Shown here one piece after another: positions 17,854 to 26,957 of a stretch of 43,547 nt of DNA. The stretch spans positions 1 through 43,547 of the forward strand of contig NZ_AQVA01000013.1 in assembly GCF_000372485.1 (NCBI RefSeq). The letters run 5' to 3'. Under the pieces are notes generated by a model, which saw only the letters and a list, made by a program, of their open reading frames with translations, did no database searches and was not told the DNA's origin. How positions within the stretch are numbered: the stretch's first letter is position 1; each line of letters begins with the position of its first letter. This DNA comes from Oenococcus oeni DSM 20252 = AWRIB129. Its GTDB lineage: Bacteria > Bacillota > Bacilli > Lactobacillales > Lactobacillaceae. Position numbers and translations under genes: made by a program.

Positions 17854-19241
17854 TTAATTACTCTCTTGGGACATTAAATCATTTTTACGATAAGCCCGTT
17901 GAATCTCTTTAGCGTTCAATACAAAGATCGAAAGCAAGGCACTAACACCGTTGCTGGCGGCGAAAATGAAGAAGACAACCGCTGTACCGACCGCCGATAT
18001 AAGCAAAGGATATATCAGGCTGATAATAAAATTAGTTATCCAGGTAGTAGCCGTTGCTATAGACATAAAACGTGCTTTGATTTTTCCGGGAAACATTTCC
18101 GACATTATTAACCAAGTAACCGGACTGACAATTCCCTGATGGCTTGCCAAGAATAGAGCAAGAAAAATCAAGACCAAGGCATTCGTAATTGTCTGCGTAA
18201 ATAAAGATAAACGCAAAACAAGTCCCAATAAAGCCAGAAAAAGAATGTTGCCGAACAAGCCAATCAAAAGCATCCGATGGTGATCAAAACGGGCAATTAA
18301 TCTTGTACCAAAAATGCTGGCTACAAAAGACACCAAACCGATCAGAATATTGGCATATAGAGATCCGCTTTGTCCCATGCCGACTTTTTCCATCAAAATA
18401 GTACCGTAGTACATTACTGTATTAACTCCGGATATTTGTTGAATCAAGGCAATCAAAATTCCAGAAATCAGCAGATAAACCAGACTCGGTTTTTTTAGGA
18501 TGCTCTTCCAAGAGATGTCATCATCTTTTTTACTTTTTGTTTTTGATTCCTGTTCGATACCGTCAAAAGTGCTTTTTTCAAATCCCAGTTTGGAAAAAAG
18601 TTTACGAGCTTTTTTAAATCTTTTTTTAAGCAAGAGCCAGTGTGGGCTTCCAACAATATGGAAAGAATTAATCCACAAAATAATTGCCGGAATACTTGCC
18701 GAAACAATCATAATTCTCCAAATAGGATTCCAATTTCCCCCAATGTTGCCAAGAAAAGCATTCATGCAAAAAGCAGACAATTGGCCAAGAACAATGAATA
18801 TCGCATTTTTATTGACATTAATCGTTCTGACCGGTTCAGGAGAAATCTCAGCCAAATACATAGGAGATAGACTTGAGGCCGCCCCGACAGATAAGCCAAG
18901 AGCAAAACGGAAAAATGACATAAATAAGAAATTCATTGAAAGAGCACATAGAATCGTTGAACTTGTAAATAAAGCAGCAATCCAACGCAGAGTCTGTTTT
19001 CTTCCAAATTTATCAGCAATTCTTCCACAGCCAAGAGCTCCAAAGAAGGCTCCCAGTACCAATGAACTGGAAACAACTCCCTGCAGTCCCGGAGTTAGAT
19101 TAAGCTGATCGGGTTTACTCATAAAAGCCAAGGCTCCGTTGATTACGCCGGTGTCATAGCCAAAAAGAAAACCCCAATAGAAATGATATAAGTACTATAT
19201 TTTAAAAAGCTATTATTGAATTTAGATTTTTTTGGCTCCAA
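17854..19241 (-). pseudogene. Sugar porter (MFS), frameshifted near the N-terminus
   Basis: A 12-helix proton-sugar symporter of the major facilitator superfamily, related to xylose and arabinose transporters. The main frame carries GYDTGVINGALAF, GRIADKFGRKQ and IQQISGVNTVMYYG, all diagnostic. The first 25 or so residues (EPKKSKFNNSF...YIISIG) lie in another frame, starting at TTG 19241 with AAGGA eight bases upstream. The frames meet at a G4 run (C4 at 19172-19175); one more G restores ISIGGFLFGYDTGVING and a 462-residue protein, the normal size. As written, helix one is lost. The internal ATG at 19122 could start a shorter, probably inactive, product. Confidence 0.85.
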
Positions 19242-19491
19242 TAACTTTATCCTTTCTTGTATCTCGGAAATTAAGTAACGAAGCAAAGCCCGTCAAACGA
19301 TAATACAATCACCATTCTATTCTTGTTGGCTCGGAAAACAAAATTGGAAGCAGACGAAATCCATGAAACGATAGTCAACTAAATCAATTTATAGCTTAAT
19401 ATTATATATTCATGGTCCTTAAATTCTTTTGGCCTTGCTATAATGTTTTCTATAAGAGCCTGCAATTTAAGTTTTATCAGCCGGGGGTTTT

Positions 19492-20061
19492 ATGAGGATC
19501 ACAATCATCTATTCCTATCCAAATAAGGAGGGTTTCAACGCCGGAATTTTAAAACAGGTCAAGAATAATTTATCCACAAAACATCAAGTAACAATCATTG
19601 ACCTGTATGCCGAGAATTTTGATCCGGTATTGCATTTTGATCATTTGCACCAACGACGCTTTCTAAAAGATGATCCTGATCTGGCTGATTATCGTCAAAA
19701 AATCACTGACAGCGATCTGTTAATATTCATCTTTCCGATTTGGTGGTCGGGAATGCCGGCTATTTTAAAAGGTTTTATCGATCGAACATTCTCTAAAGGC
19801 TACGCTTATTCATATAAAGGTTTGTTACCTACTGGTCATTTAAAAGGAAAAAAGGCTTGGATAATTACCACGAACGATACTCCTTCATTCTACGTTCACC
19901 TGGTTCAAAAGGATTATGGAAAAGTTCTTAGTAAACAAGTCTTGAAGATGTGCGGTATTAAAACAATCAAGCGATCAACCGCCTACTATTTACGCGGCTC
20001 TTCATTAAAAAGACGTCAATCCTTTCTTCGTAAAATTGGACTTTATAGCCAAAGAATATAA
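19492..20061 (+). CDS. Flavodoxin-fold NAD(P)H oxidoreductase
   Basis: A 189-residue protein of the flavodoxin_2/NQO1 family. These FMN or FAD enzymes reduce quinones or other electrophiles with NAD(P)H. Visible motifs are IIYSYPNKEGFNAGIL (phosphate-binding start), DLYAENFDPVL, LIFIFPIWWSGMPAILKGFIDR (the hallmark block, near residues 78-99) and GKKAWIITTND. A TATAAT box lies at 19439-19444; the ribosome site is a weak GGGGG just before the ATG. The gene stands alone. The physiological electron acceptor is unknown. Confidence 0.88.
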   Translation: MRITIIYSYPNKEGFNAGILKQVKNNLSTKHQVTIIDLYAENFDPVLHFDHLHQRRFLKDDPDLADYRQKITDSDLLIFIFPIWWSGMPAILKGFIDRTFSKGYAYSYKGLLPTGHLKGKKAWIITTNDTPSFYVHLVQKDYGKVLSKQVLKMCGIKTIKRSTAYYLRGSSLKRRQSFLRKIGLYSQRI

Positions 20062-20114
20062 AAATAATCATGTAAGTGGACTTCTACAAAATTGTTATTT
20101 ATTGTATTTCTCAT

Positions 20115-20906
20115 TTATGAGTTAATTATATTTTTTAATGAATCAGCAGTTGAAAGCCAAATTGACGAAAAGGGGTCGATCAAATCAAAATGATCTGATC
20201 TTGAATCCGATATTAAGCCGACATCATCAGCTAGTCTGATTGCCTTTTTGTAGTAACCAAGAGTTAAATCAAGCGGAACCTCTTGGTCACTTCCCCCATG
20301 AACTAGAATTTGCCGGACATGCAGCGGCAATAATTCATAAGGCGAAGCCAAATGATATCGGTCAGATGCCTCTTCCGGCGTACCACCGAGAAAAGAAGAA
20401 ACATTATTGCTTGTTTTTCCTTTGCTTTCTATTCTCCACATTTCTTCCAGATTCGAAACTCCAGCCAGACTAATTATGGCTTTAATAGAAGTATGCAAAA
20501 CATTTCCCATTTGATCCGCTTGTTTTGTGTTCCAACGGGATGCCAACCAAAGAGCCAAATGTCCTCCTGCCGAATGTCCCAAGATAACCACACGAGATAA
20601 ATCAAGTGGAAAATCCTCTTTAAGAAAAGCCAAGTAATTAACCGCGTCAATAACATCGCTGAATGTCCCCGGCCATCCTCCACCATTTTCACCAATACGA
20701 CGATATTCAACGTTCCAAGTCGCGTAACCGCGCCGAACTAAATCTTCGTCAAGCGGCACAATTTCTTCAAGACCATATTCAGCCTTCCAAAAGCCACCAT
20801 GAATTGTAACAACCACTGGGCAATTAGTGGTATTCCTTGGCATTCGAAAAATACCAAACTGTGATTGTTTTTTTCCATATAAAAATTTGCTTTGAAAAAA
20901 ATCCAT
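20115..20906 (-). CDS. Alpha/beta hydrolase (esterase/formamidase-like)
   Basis: A 263-residue serine hydrolase. It has the oxyanion motif VTIHGGFW near residue 34, the GGGWPG stretch, the nucleophile elbow VVILGHSAGGHLA (Ser near residue 112), the acid region ILVHGGSDQEVPL and the His in RSDHFDLIDP. The HGG plus GHSAGG layout resembles BD-FAE/kynurenine-formamidase-like and hormone-sensitive-lipase-like esterases. GAGG lies eight bases before the ATG. The natural ester or amide substrate is unknown. Confidence 0.88.
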   Translation of the reverse strand: MDFFQSKFLYGKKQSQFGIFRMPRNTTNCPVVVTIHGGFWKAEYGLEEIVPLDEDLVRRGYATWNVEYRRIGENGGGWPGTFSDVIDAVNYLAFLKEDFPLDLSRVVILGHSAGGHLALWLASRWNTKQADQMGNVLHTSIKAIISLAGVSNLEEMWRIESKGKTSNNVSSFLGGTPEEASDRYHLASPYELLPLHVRQILVHGGSDQEVPLDLTLGYYKKAIRLADDVGLISDSRSDHFDLIDPFSSIWLSTADSLKNIINS

Positions 20907-20996
20907 TCAAACGATCCTCTCTTTATTGATCAAAATTATCAACCAGTCGATTTATTTGTATGATAGTCCACTATATCGACAATAGATAAACATAAA

Positions 20997-21668
20997 TCAA
21001 ATCTGTTTGTATTTAAGCGATTTAAAGATAATAAAGAAACCTACAAATATTAAACAAATTCCGATCCCGATACCAAATAAGCCAGTGGCAGAAGTTGCAC
21101 TCGAAGAACGTTCCATCGATAAAAGAGAATATTGGGTGAAGACAATAGCAACCAAACCATCGGCGATGTTTAGAGACTTTAAAAACAGAATGATCGGACT
21201 TTTAAAATTTCTCGACTTGACCCAACCGACAACCGAAGAGATTATTTTCGTGAAACCCATTAGGGCAATTAGCAATACAAGACTTTGATTGTACTTTTGT
21301 TCCTGACCATAAAAAAGCATATAACAGGAAAAAGCCGTAAAGGTCATTCCTAGAAGACTGTATAAAGCGCCTCCTTCTCTAAGACAATTATTTTCGATAA
21401 CTAATCTTTCGCTTCTTGATAAATCCGATTTTCGAACTTTAGTATATTTATGTAAAAAATAAACTCGTATTGCAAATAAAACCATGTAATAACTACCAAA
21501 TATTAAAAACCAAAGAGAGAAAAAAATTAGACCAATAATCAATTTAAAAACAGCAAAAATAAAATTAGTTATAGTTGACAAAGCATTATATAAAACTACT
21601 CGATCTGGTTTATTTTCAACGTGCTTTTGCAAATGCAAACTATTTATAATTGATTTTAAATAATTCAT
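20997..21668 (-). CDS. Uncharacterised six-helix membrane protein
   Basis: A 223-residue integral membrane protein with about six hydrophobic segments, separated by Lys/Arg-rich loops such as HKYTKVRKSDLSRSERLV. No family motif is recognised with confidence. The start at ATG 21668 is chosen because AAAGG lies seven bases upstream; an ATG at 21707 has no ribosome site. It runs in the same direction as the esterase and the two-component cluster but is separated by gaps, so co-transcription is uncertain. Confidence 0.7.
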   Translation of the reverse strand: MNYLKSIINSLHLQKHVENKPDRVVLYNALSTITNFIFAVFKLIIGLIFFSLWFLIFGSYYMVLFAIRVYFLHKYTKVRKSDLSRSERLVIENNCLREGGALYSLLGMTFTAFSCYMLFYGQEQKYNQSLVLLIALMGFTKIISSVVGWVKSRNFKSPIILFLKSLNIADGLVAIVFTQYSLLSMERSSSATSATGLFGIGIGICLIFVGFFIIFKSLKYKQI

Positions 21669-21792
21669 TACTTTACCTTTTCGATTTATTTTCATAAACT
21701 TGTTCACATCAATTTATTTATCAAAAAATTCCAAAGATCAATAAATTAGTTCTTTATTCCCCTTATCTATGTATATTAAAATTAATTTAATT

Positions 21793-22324
21793 TTATAAAG
21801 TTAAAAGCTTGTGCGCTTGTTCGCAGGTATCGTAAAGCAGGTCGTATAGTTTATTAATTTGCGGAGATAATTCTTGTGAACGACGAGTCTTGATATTTGT
21901 ATAAACCCAGTAAGGGAGAATCCAACCGATTAATCCCGGTATCCCTAAAACGAAAGATAAAAAAATATTATAATGGAAAAGCATTACAGAAGCAGCTAAA
22001 AAGACTGAACCGAGGAAACCAATCGTTAAGGCTGTTGCCGATGCCCGAACTGTTTTTTCCCGCTCAAGTTTATCAACCTGACTTAGCTGAGCCTCAAATT
22101 TTCTTTGAAGCCTGGTTAATTCCTGCTTATTTGCAATATGTCTGTTACGCTTCAATTTAATAATCATCTTGCTATTAACGGGTTGTGCTTTTTCGGCCGA
22201 TATTATCTGCCAACCAAAATTGGGATAATTATCCAGATATAAATCAACTAGCTTATTATTGATATTAATCTCTCGATATTCATAACCGATGAAATCCGGG
22301 TTTTCTTTTTTTAATATTGGGCAT
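21793..22324 (-). pseudogene. Two-helix membrane protein after the histidine kinase, frameshifted at the start
   Basis: A conserved Lactobacillales-type protein of unknown function. A soluble N-terminus (FIGYEYREI, NFGWQIISAE) is followed by a helical region (LTRLQRKFEAQLSQVDKLEREK) and two membrane helices (ATALTIGFLGSVFLAASVML; LGIPGLIGWILPYWVY). The best start, ATG 22324 with AAAGGA upstream, is out of frame because of an A7 run (T7 at 22306-22312). With A6 it reads MPNIKKENPDFIGYEY and gives 176 residues. As written, only an unlikely TTG inside the kinase gene (22413) opens the frame. It would be the last gene of the two-component operon. Confidence 0.75.
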
Positions 22325-22376
22325 GGTGATTCTGTCCTTTCTTGGAATTTTAAATTGGAATTTATAAATAAAATCG

Positions 22377-23465
22377 TTAATCCGGATCGTTTTTTTGATC
22401 GGTAGGCAGCCAAACGGAAAACGTCGTTCCTAAATTGACTTTACTTTGTACGCTGATTGTTCCGTTTGAAAGTGAAATTATCTTTTTGGCCATTGCTAAC
22501 CCCAAACCGTTCCCACTATTGGAATGCGATGTTTCTCCCTGATAAAACTGTTCGAAAACATGATCAATAACCGAGCTTTCCATACCAATCCCCGAATCAA
22601 CGACTGAAATAAGAACGCCCTGATCCTGTTTTTTCTGTATAAGAGAAACCTTGCCCTTTTCAGGCGTGAACTTAATTGCATTATTTAACAAATTATTCCA
22701 GACAATCGCCAACATATCTTCATCAGCCAAAATCGGACAATGATCCAATAGATCGGCTTGAAAATCAATTTCTTTTTTCTCCCAATTTGGCTCCAACTGC
22801 AGAGCACAATCAGCTAATTGTCGGCTTAAATCAAAATAAGAAAGTTTGGTCGGCATATTTTGATTCTCTAATTTATTTAAACGAAGAATATTAGTCACCA
22901 AAGACGCCAGATTGTTGGTTGCTTCAACAATAGCCCTCAAATATTTTTGTCGTTCCTTTACAGATAAGGAATCATCATTAAGGCTATTAGCGTAGCCTTG
23001 AATAACCGCTAAAGGAGCTTTAAACTCATGAGAAACATTGCTGATAAAATTACTTTTCAATGTTTCGGTCGATCCAAGTTCAGAGACCATCAGGTTGAAA
23101 TCTTCGAATAAAATATCTAAATAATCGTAATGCTCAGCATCGTGAATCGCTGGCAAGTAAACTGAAAAATCACCATTTGCGACTTGATTAGCAGCCTGGC
23201 TCAACTGCTTAATTGGTTTATCGAAGTCGCGATATCTTCGAAATGCAGCAAAAGCCGAGAAAATCGCAGAAAAGATGACCCAATAAAGCAAATACCATCC
23301 GGTGTAACCACTGATTAAAACATCTTGCCAATTTTGAGCATTAGAAGCATACAGAATACCGGGAATCCCGCCAATAATACTGAATAATAATAGCGTGAGA
23401 ATATAATTACGCAAAGAAAAGTAAGATGATTTATTTTTTTTCCTCGTACCATGTCTTGTTTTCAT
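22377..23465 (-). CDS. Sensor histidine kinase
   Basis: A membrane sensor kinase of 362 residues. Two membrane helices (about residues 19-40 and 57-75) flank a very short outside loop, which suggests intramembrane sensing. A HAMP linker follows, then the H-box NVSHEFKAPL (His146), N-box NNLLNNAIKFTP, G1 VDSGIGM, F-box VFEQFYQG and G2 GNGLGLAMA. All kinase motifs are intact. Its ATG overlaps the end of the response-regulator gene by four bases. Because the regulator is frameshifted, the kinase may have no cognate partner in this strain. Confidence 0.95.
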   Translation of the reverse strand: MKTRHGTRKKNKSSYFSLRNYILTLLLFSIIGGIPGILYASNAQNWQDVLISGYTGWYLLYWVIFSAIFSAFAAFRRYRDFDKPIKQLSQAANQVANGDFSVYLPAIHDAEHYDYLDILFEDFNLMVSELGSTETLKSNFISNVSHEFKAPLAVIQGYANSLNDDSLSVKERQKYLRAIVEATNNLASLVTNILRLNKLENQNMPTKLSYFDLSRQLADCALQLEPNWEKKEIDFQADLLDHCPILADEDMLAIVWNNLLNNAIKFTPEKGKVSLIQKKQDQGVLISVVDSGIGMESSVIDHVFEQFYQGETSHSNSGNGLGLAMAKKIISLSNGTISVQSKVNLGTTFSVWLPTDQKNDPD

Positions 23466-24135
23466 GATCGAATAACAGTTTTATACCCTAAACCGTGAAT
23501 TGTCTTAATTTCAAAAGCATTCGTTGATTTGAACTTTTCCCTCAACTTCGTGATATAGACATCTACGGCTCGAAGACTGGCATTACTTTCGGTATCCCAA
23601 AAATCATCTAATAATTCAGCCCTTGAAAAGGCTCGTCCGGCGAAAGAAAGCATTTTAAACAAGATATTAAATTCTCTAACAGTCAAAGGTATAGGAACAC
23701 CATTTATGCTGGCAGAAATTTCTTCAGACTTAAGTAATAAATTTCCAATCTCTATTTTCTGATTTTGCGAAATATTGGCTCTTCTCAAAACAGCACTGAT
23801 TCTTAATTTCAATTCATCCAGATCAATCGGTTTAACCAAATAATCATCAATACCTACTCTGAAACCAGCTTTTTTGTCTTGATATCATCGCGGGCAGTGA
23901 CAAAGAGAATTGAAATATTCTCGTTAAGCTGCCTAACAGTCTTGGCGAATTCAACACCGTCAATTCCCGGCATCATAACATCAGTGACAATTAAATCAAA
24001 GAGATTATTATACAAAGCATCGTAGGCTTTTTGAGCATCAGCACAACTGATTACTTCAAAACCGTTCGAAGCAAGATACCGGCTGACTAATGAATTAAAA
24101 TTTTCATCATCTTCAACTACCAGGATTTTGACCAT
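23462..24135 (-). pseudogene. OmpR-family response regulator, frameshifted
   Basis: The receiver domain starts at ATG 24135 with GGAGG upstream (MVKILVVEDDENF, phospho-acceptor Asp52 in LIVTDVMMPGIDG). It runs to TARDDIKTKK and then hits a stop. The other frame continues AGFRVGIDDYLVKPIDLDELKLR and a winged-helix DNA-binding domain ending IKTIHGLGYKTVIRS. The frames meet at an A6 run (T6 at 23870-23875); A7 restores a 224-residue OmpR-type regulator. As written, the DNA-binding domain is cut off. The likely targets are the direct repeats at 24760-24798 and 26203-26241 (inference). Confidence 0.88.
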
Positions 24136-24201
24136 TCGTGCCTCCGCAGAATCGAAAAACCATTCAATATGATCATAACAAATCAAATAGTTTCAAAGAT
24201 T

Positions 24202-24473
24202 TTAATTACCTGCTCGAAGCTTTTTGAAATAGTTTTTACCGAAATAAAATCCATAGATAGAAACTAAAGGCAAGACGATAGAACCAGCTAATACCGGTAA
24301 GATAGAAATCCCCCAAACTGTAAGTCCCCAACTAAGTAACTGGTTGGCAGCGACAGCCCCCAAAGCACCAAAAGTCGAAGTTGTGACAAGTAATGCCCTG
24401 CTATGACGATCAGCTATGGTTAAAACCCCCAACCAGTGAACGCTCCTAATAAGATTCCGATAATAATAATCAT
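24202..24473 (-). pseudogene. GlsB/YeaQ-like small membrane protein, frameshifted
   Basis: From ATG 24473, with AAAGGA upstream, the frame reads MIIIIGILLGAFTGWG and then stops. The next frame continues VLTIADRHSRALL, then FGALGAVAANQLLSWGL and ILPVLAGSIVLPLV. A G5 run (C5 at 24426-24430) is the junction; G6 restores a 90-residue protein with three hydrophobic segments resembling the GlsB/YeaQ/YmgE stress-response family. Its place ahead of a two-component system fits an envelope-stress role. The family assignment is moderate. Confidence 0.65.
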
Positions 24474-24500
24474 TTTAATAATTTCCTTTCTGTTTTTTGA

Positions 24501-24572
24501 TTAATTAAATATTTTCCACGCCACTGTGAGTAAAGCAACAACGATTACAATTGCGATTGTTCCTGCGACCAT
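24501..24572 (-). CDS. Single-helix micro-membrane protein, 23 residues
   Basis: ATG at 24572 preceded by AAAGGGAG eight bases upstream, ending in TAA at 24501. The product, MVAGTIAIVIVVALLTVAWK plus a three-residue tail, is one hydrophobic helix with a basic end. It follows a second micro-ORF and precedes the GlsB-like gene. Strong ribosome site, start, helix and operon position support a real gene. Function unknown; such peptides often modulate membrane kinases or transporters (inference). Confidence 0.65.
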   Translation of the reverse strand: MVAGTIAIVIVVALLTVAWKIFN

Positions 24573-24592
24573 TTTGATAACTCCCTTTTAAA

Positions 24593-24697
24593 TTAAATAG
24601 AATTTTTTTGATAGTGATAATGATTCCAAAGAGCGACAGCCAAGATGCCTAAGCCGCCGGTCATAATAACAGTGATGATCGAGATTAATATTTTCAT
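24593..24697 (-). CDS. Single-helix small membrane protein, 34 residues
   Basis: ATG at 24697 with a near-perfect AAAGGAGG (24710-24703) five bases upstream; stop at 24593. The product begins MKILISIITVIMTGGLGILA and ends WNHYHYQKNSI: one membrane helix and a His/Tyr-rich tail. It is the first gene after the repeat-bearing promoter at 24745-24798, thus heading the operon with the 23-residue peptide, the GlsB-like gene and the two-component system. No family is recognised. Confidence 0.7.
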   Translation of the reverse strand: MKILISIITVIMTGGLGILAVALWNHYHYQKNSI

Positions 24698-24744
24698 ACT
24701 TGCCTCCTTTTAATAATTCTTGTAAATATCTTTTGAACATCTAT

Positions 24745-24798
24745 AGAATAGGGAAACTTTGTTTACGAAATGTTTTAAAAATGTTTATGAAATGTTAA
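24745..24798 (-). promoter_or_regulatory. Promoter with 22-bp-spaced direct repeats (small-protein/TCS operon)
   Basis: On the minus strand, repeat units TTAACATTTCATAAAC (24798-24783) and AACATTTCGTAAACA (24774-24760) have AACATTT cores 22 bases apart. TATTCT, a -10 box, lies at 24750-24745. The second repeat sits where a -35 box would be, the usual layout for an activating OmpR-type regulator. The same arrangement recurs at 26188-26241. Confidence 0.72.
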
Positions 24799-24835
24799 TT
24801 GACAAAAATCAATCACCTTAAGCTTCTTTAATAAA

Positions 24836-26152
24836 TTAGCTTTGTTTTAAAGCATCGTAGGGCGTTTCAAATTCAATCGGGTCTTTAACAAAAAAGCCGA
24901 TGTTTCTTTGCTTTAATTCTTCAATAAATGATTCCAAATAAATTTTGTCGGCAAAACTTTGAATAAAATCAAGCGACAGAGTTTCATTAACAGCCGACAT
25001 TTGAATTGTTAAACCTTTCGAACCACTGATATAAGAATGAATGTCGTCAATAAAAGATTCATAAGCACCAAGCTTGAACTGTCCAATATAGCTCAAAACA
25101 AAAGTATCTAGAATCAAATCGTCGTAGAAGGAAAGCATTTTTTGTTTGTCTAAAAATCCTTTTCGCTTGTCAAGTTGATCGGATAAAGCCGTCATCCGGC
25201 TAATAGAGTCTCTTAGCTGTTGTTTCTGTTTGCTTTGTCTAATCGTATTTCGATAATTCTCAACCTGATCAAGAAAAGGAATTTCATCAGGATGTCGACT
25301 GTAAGCTAATTCAATACTGCCGACACAGTTACGAAAAGTATTTTGGCAACTGCTTCCGGCACGGTCATCCCTGGCCAGGTTGCAAATTATTTCTTTTTCA
25401 TTTGGATGAACATTCTCGATTACCTTGGACATTAGCAAAGCAACAGTGATCGAAGGCGTTGCATGCTTTGATCGTGCCCACCCGACAAAAGAATCTTGAT
25501 CAATATTTAATTCGTATCTGGTGCTTTTATAGAGATGTTTATCAGTTGTCAATTCCGGAAGCCTAAAGGCATCATGCTTAAATACAGGTAATGTATCGGT
25601 TGCTTTTTCCTCCGAAACAAAGGGTTCTTGTAATTCGCCAATTGACATATTTTCGGAAGCTAAACTCAAATCATCAATATCAATCGGTGGTTGATATTTT
25701 TTTAAGCAATAATAGTAAATTAGTTTTCTGACAAAAGGCATGATTCCCCGACCATCGCAAAGGGCATGATGATAAGCGACATAAATCTTTTTTTCATAAA
25801 AGGTAATATCAACTAAATGATAATTTGTTTCCAAACCTCCGAGTGGTCTCAATCGAAGAGTCTCGACGACCTTCATCGGCAGAAAATTTGCACTAAGATA
25901 AAAATCGCCATCAACTTGGATAAATTTGCTGGTTAGATAAGGGTATCTAGACAGTGATCGAAGAAGCGCCTTTTCCAATAAATCAGCGTCGACTAAATCA
26001 TGCATCGACAATTCCATAATCATACTTTCGTTGCCGTTTTTACGGTATAAAAATGATTGTCCTGAACGAATTTTTTCTAAATGAGGTAATTGTTCTAAAT
26101 ATATCCTGCCGTTTTTCGATTTAAAAATATCTTTGTAAGTTTCGATTTCCAT
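24836..26152 (-). CDS. HxxxD-type acyltransferase (condensation-domain-like)
   Basis: A 438-residue protein of the CoA-dependent acyltransferase superfamily (condensation domains, PapA-like and alcohol acyltransferases). The active-site motif is YHHALCDGRGI near residue 130, equal to HHxxxDG. A second region with SLDFIQSF near residue 395 lies where family members have the DFGWG structural motif. It has no carrier domain and no NRPS genes nearby, so it probably acylates a small molecule or lipid; the substrate is unknown. It has its own promoter with the same repeat as the two-component operon, suggesting a shared regulon. Confidence 0.78.
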   Translation of the reverse strand: MEIETYKDIFKSKNGRIYLEQLPHLEKIRSGQSFLYRKNGNESMIMELSMHDLVDADLLEKALLRSLSRYPYLTSKFIQVDGDFYLSANFLPMKVVETLRLRPLGGLETNYHLVDITFYEKKIYVAYHHALCDGRGIMPFVRKLIYYYCLKKYQPPIDIDDLSLASENMSIGELQEPFVSEEKATDTLPVFKHDAFRLPELTTDKHLYKSTRYELNIDQDSFVGWARSKHATPSITVALLMSKVIENVHPNEKEIICNLARDDRAGSSCQNTFRNCVGSIELAYSRHPDEIPFLDQVENYRNTIRQSKQKQQLRDSISRMTALSDQLDKRKGFLDKQKMLSFYDDLILDTFVLSYIGQFKLGAYESFIDDIHSYISGSKGLTIQMSAVNETLSLDFIQSFADKIYLESFIEELKQRNIGFFVKDPIEFETPYDALKQS

Positions 26153-26187
26153 TTTTATTGATTGCTCCTTTGATATTTATGGAGCAA

Positions 26188-26241
26188 AGTATATCCAGCA
26201 AATGTTTATAAAAAGTTGTCGAATAGTTAATAAAATGTTAA
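26188..26241 (-). promoter_or_regulatory. Promoter with matching direct repeats (acyltransferase gene)
   Basis: On the minus strand TTAACATTTTATTAAC (26241-26226) and AACTTTTTATAAACA (26217-26203) have cores 22 bases apart. A good -10, TATACT, lies at 26193-26188. Counted from the first T, the -10 falls at exactly the same position (bases 49-54) as in the promoter at 24745-24798. Confidence 0.72.
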
Positions 26242-26258
26242 TCGTACCAAGAATTATT

Positions 26259-26945
26259 TTAAAGTCCATCAATTGTTTCCAATTTAATCGCTTTAAGACT
26301 CCAAAAGACACCGACAAACATAATGGCGAACACACATAAGAAACCAAAAGCTGCTCCTAAATGATCATTTGTAATACCAATTACTGTAGATATAAAAATT
26401 TCAATAAACTGAGCAATTCCGTTCCAGATGGAAGTCGACCTACCCATAAAACTTTTGTCGACTTCTTTCATTAGAACTGTATTAATTACGACCCTCAAAG
26501 CAGAATTGGAAAATCCTAATAAGAAAGTGCAAAGATACATAAGTAAAACAAAACGACCGATATACAAGAAAAACAAAACTAGACTAGCAAGAGCGAACAA
26601 ATTTACAATAATTTTTTTATTCGGAAATATGAGGATTAACCAACTTGTAATTAAGCCTGCCAATAGACCACCAGCACCATAACTCATGTCTGCCAAACCG
26701 TAAACAACACTATTGGACTTTAAAACTGTCGAAATATAATCCGGTGAAGAAACATTAAACATCTGTGTGACAATCAAAGGCAGAATAGAAATAATACCGA
26801 TACTCAAAATCAGTTTATGATGCCAAACATACATCAAACCAAACCTAAAACCAAGCGAACTATCCGACACTTTTCGAACAACGATTTTATCTTTTTTGAT
26901 GCCGATAATTAATAAGGAGGCCAATAAAAAAGTTGCATATAGTTC
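26259..26945 (-). pseudogene. MFS exporter, only the C-terminal half remains
   Basis: About 220 residues with six membrane helices match the second half of an MFS drug/siderophore-type exporter. The frame opens in what looks like helix six (ELYATFLLASLLIIGIKK), followed by the central loop and helices 7-12 (for example FLLGFSNSALRVVINTVLM and FMGRSTSIWNGIAQFIEI). The N-terminal half is missing: upstream sequence is the start of the divergent Rgg-type gene, so a deletion or rearrangement joined them near 26945. TTG 26924 could start a half transporter, which is unlikely to work. Confidence 0.78.
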
Positions 26946-26957
26946 GCAGGAGAGATC

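Noticed and set aside
24836-26152. Part of a non-ribosomal peptide synthetase cluster
   Set aside because: The condensation-like fold stands alone: no adenylation, carrier or thioesterase domain is nearby, and the length fits a free-standing acyltransferase.
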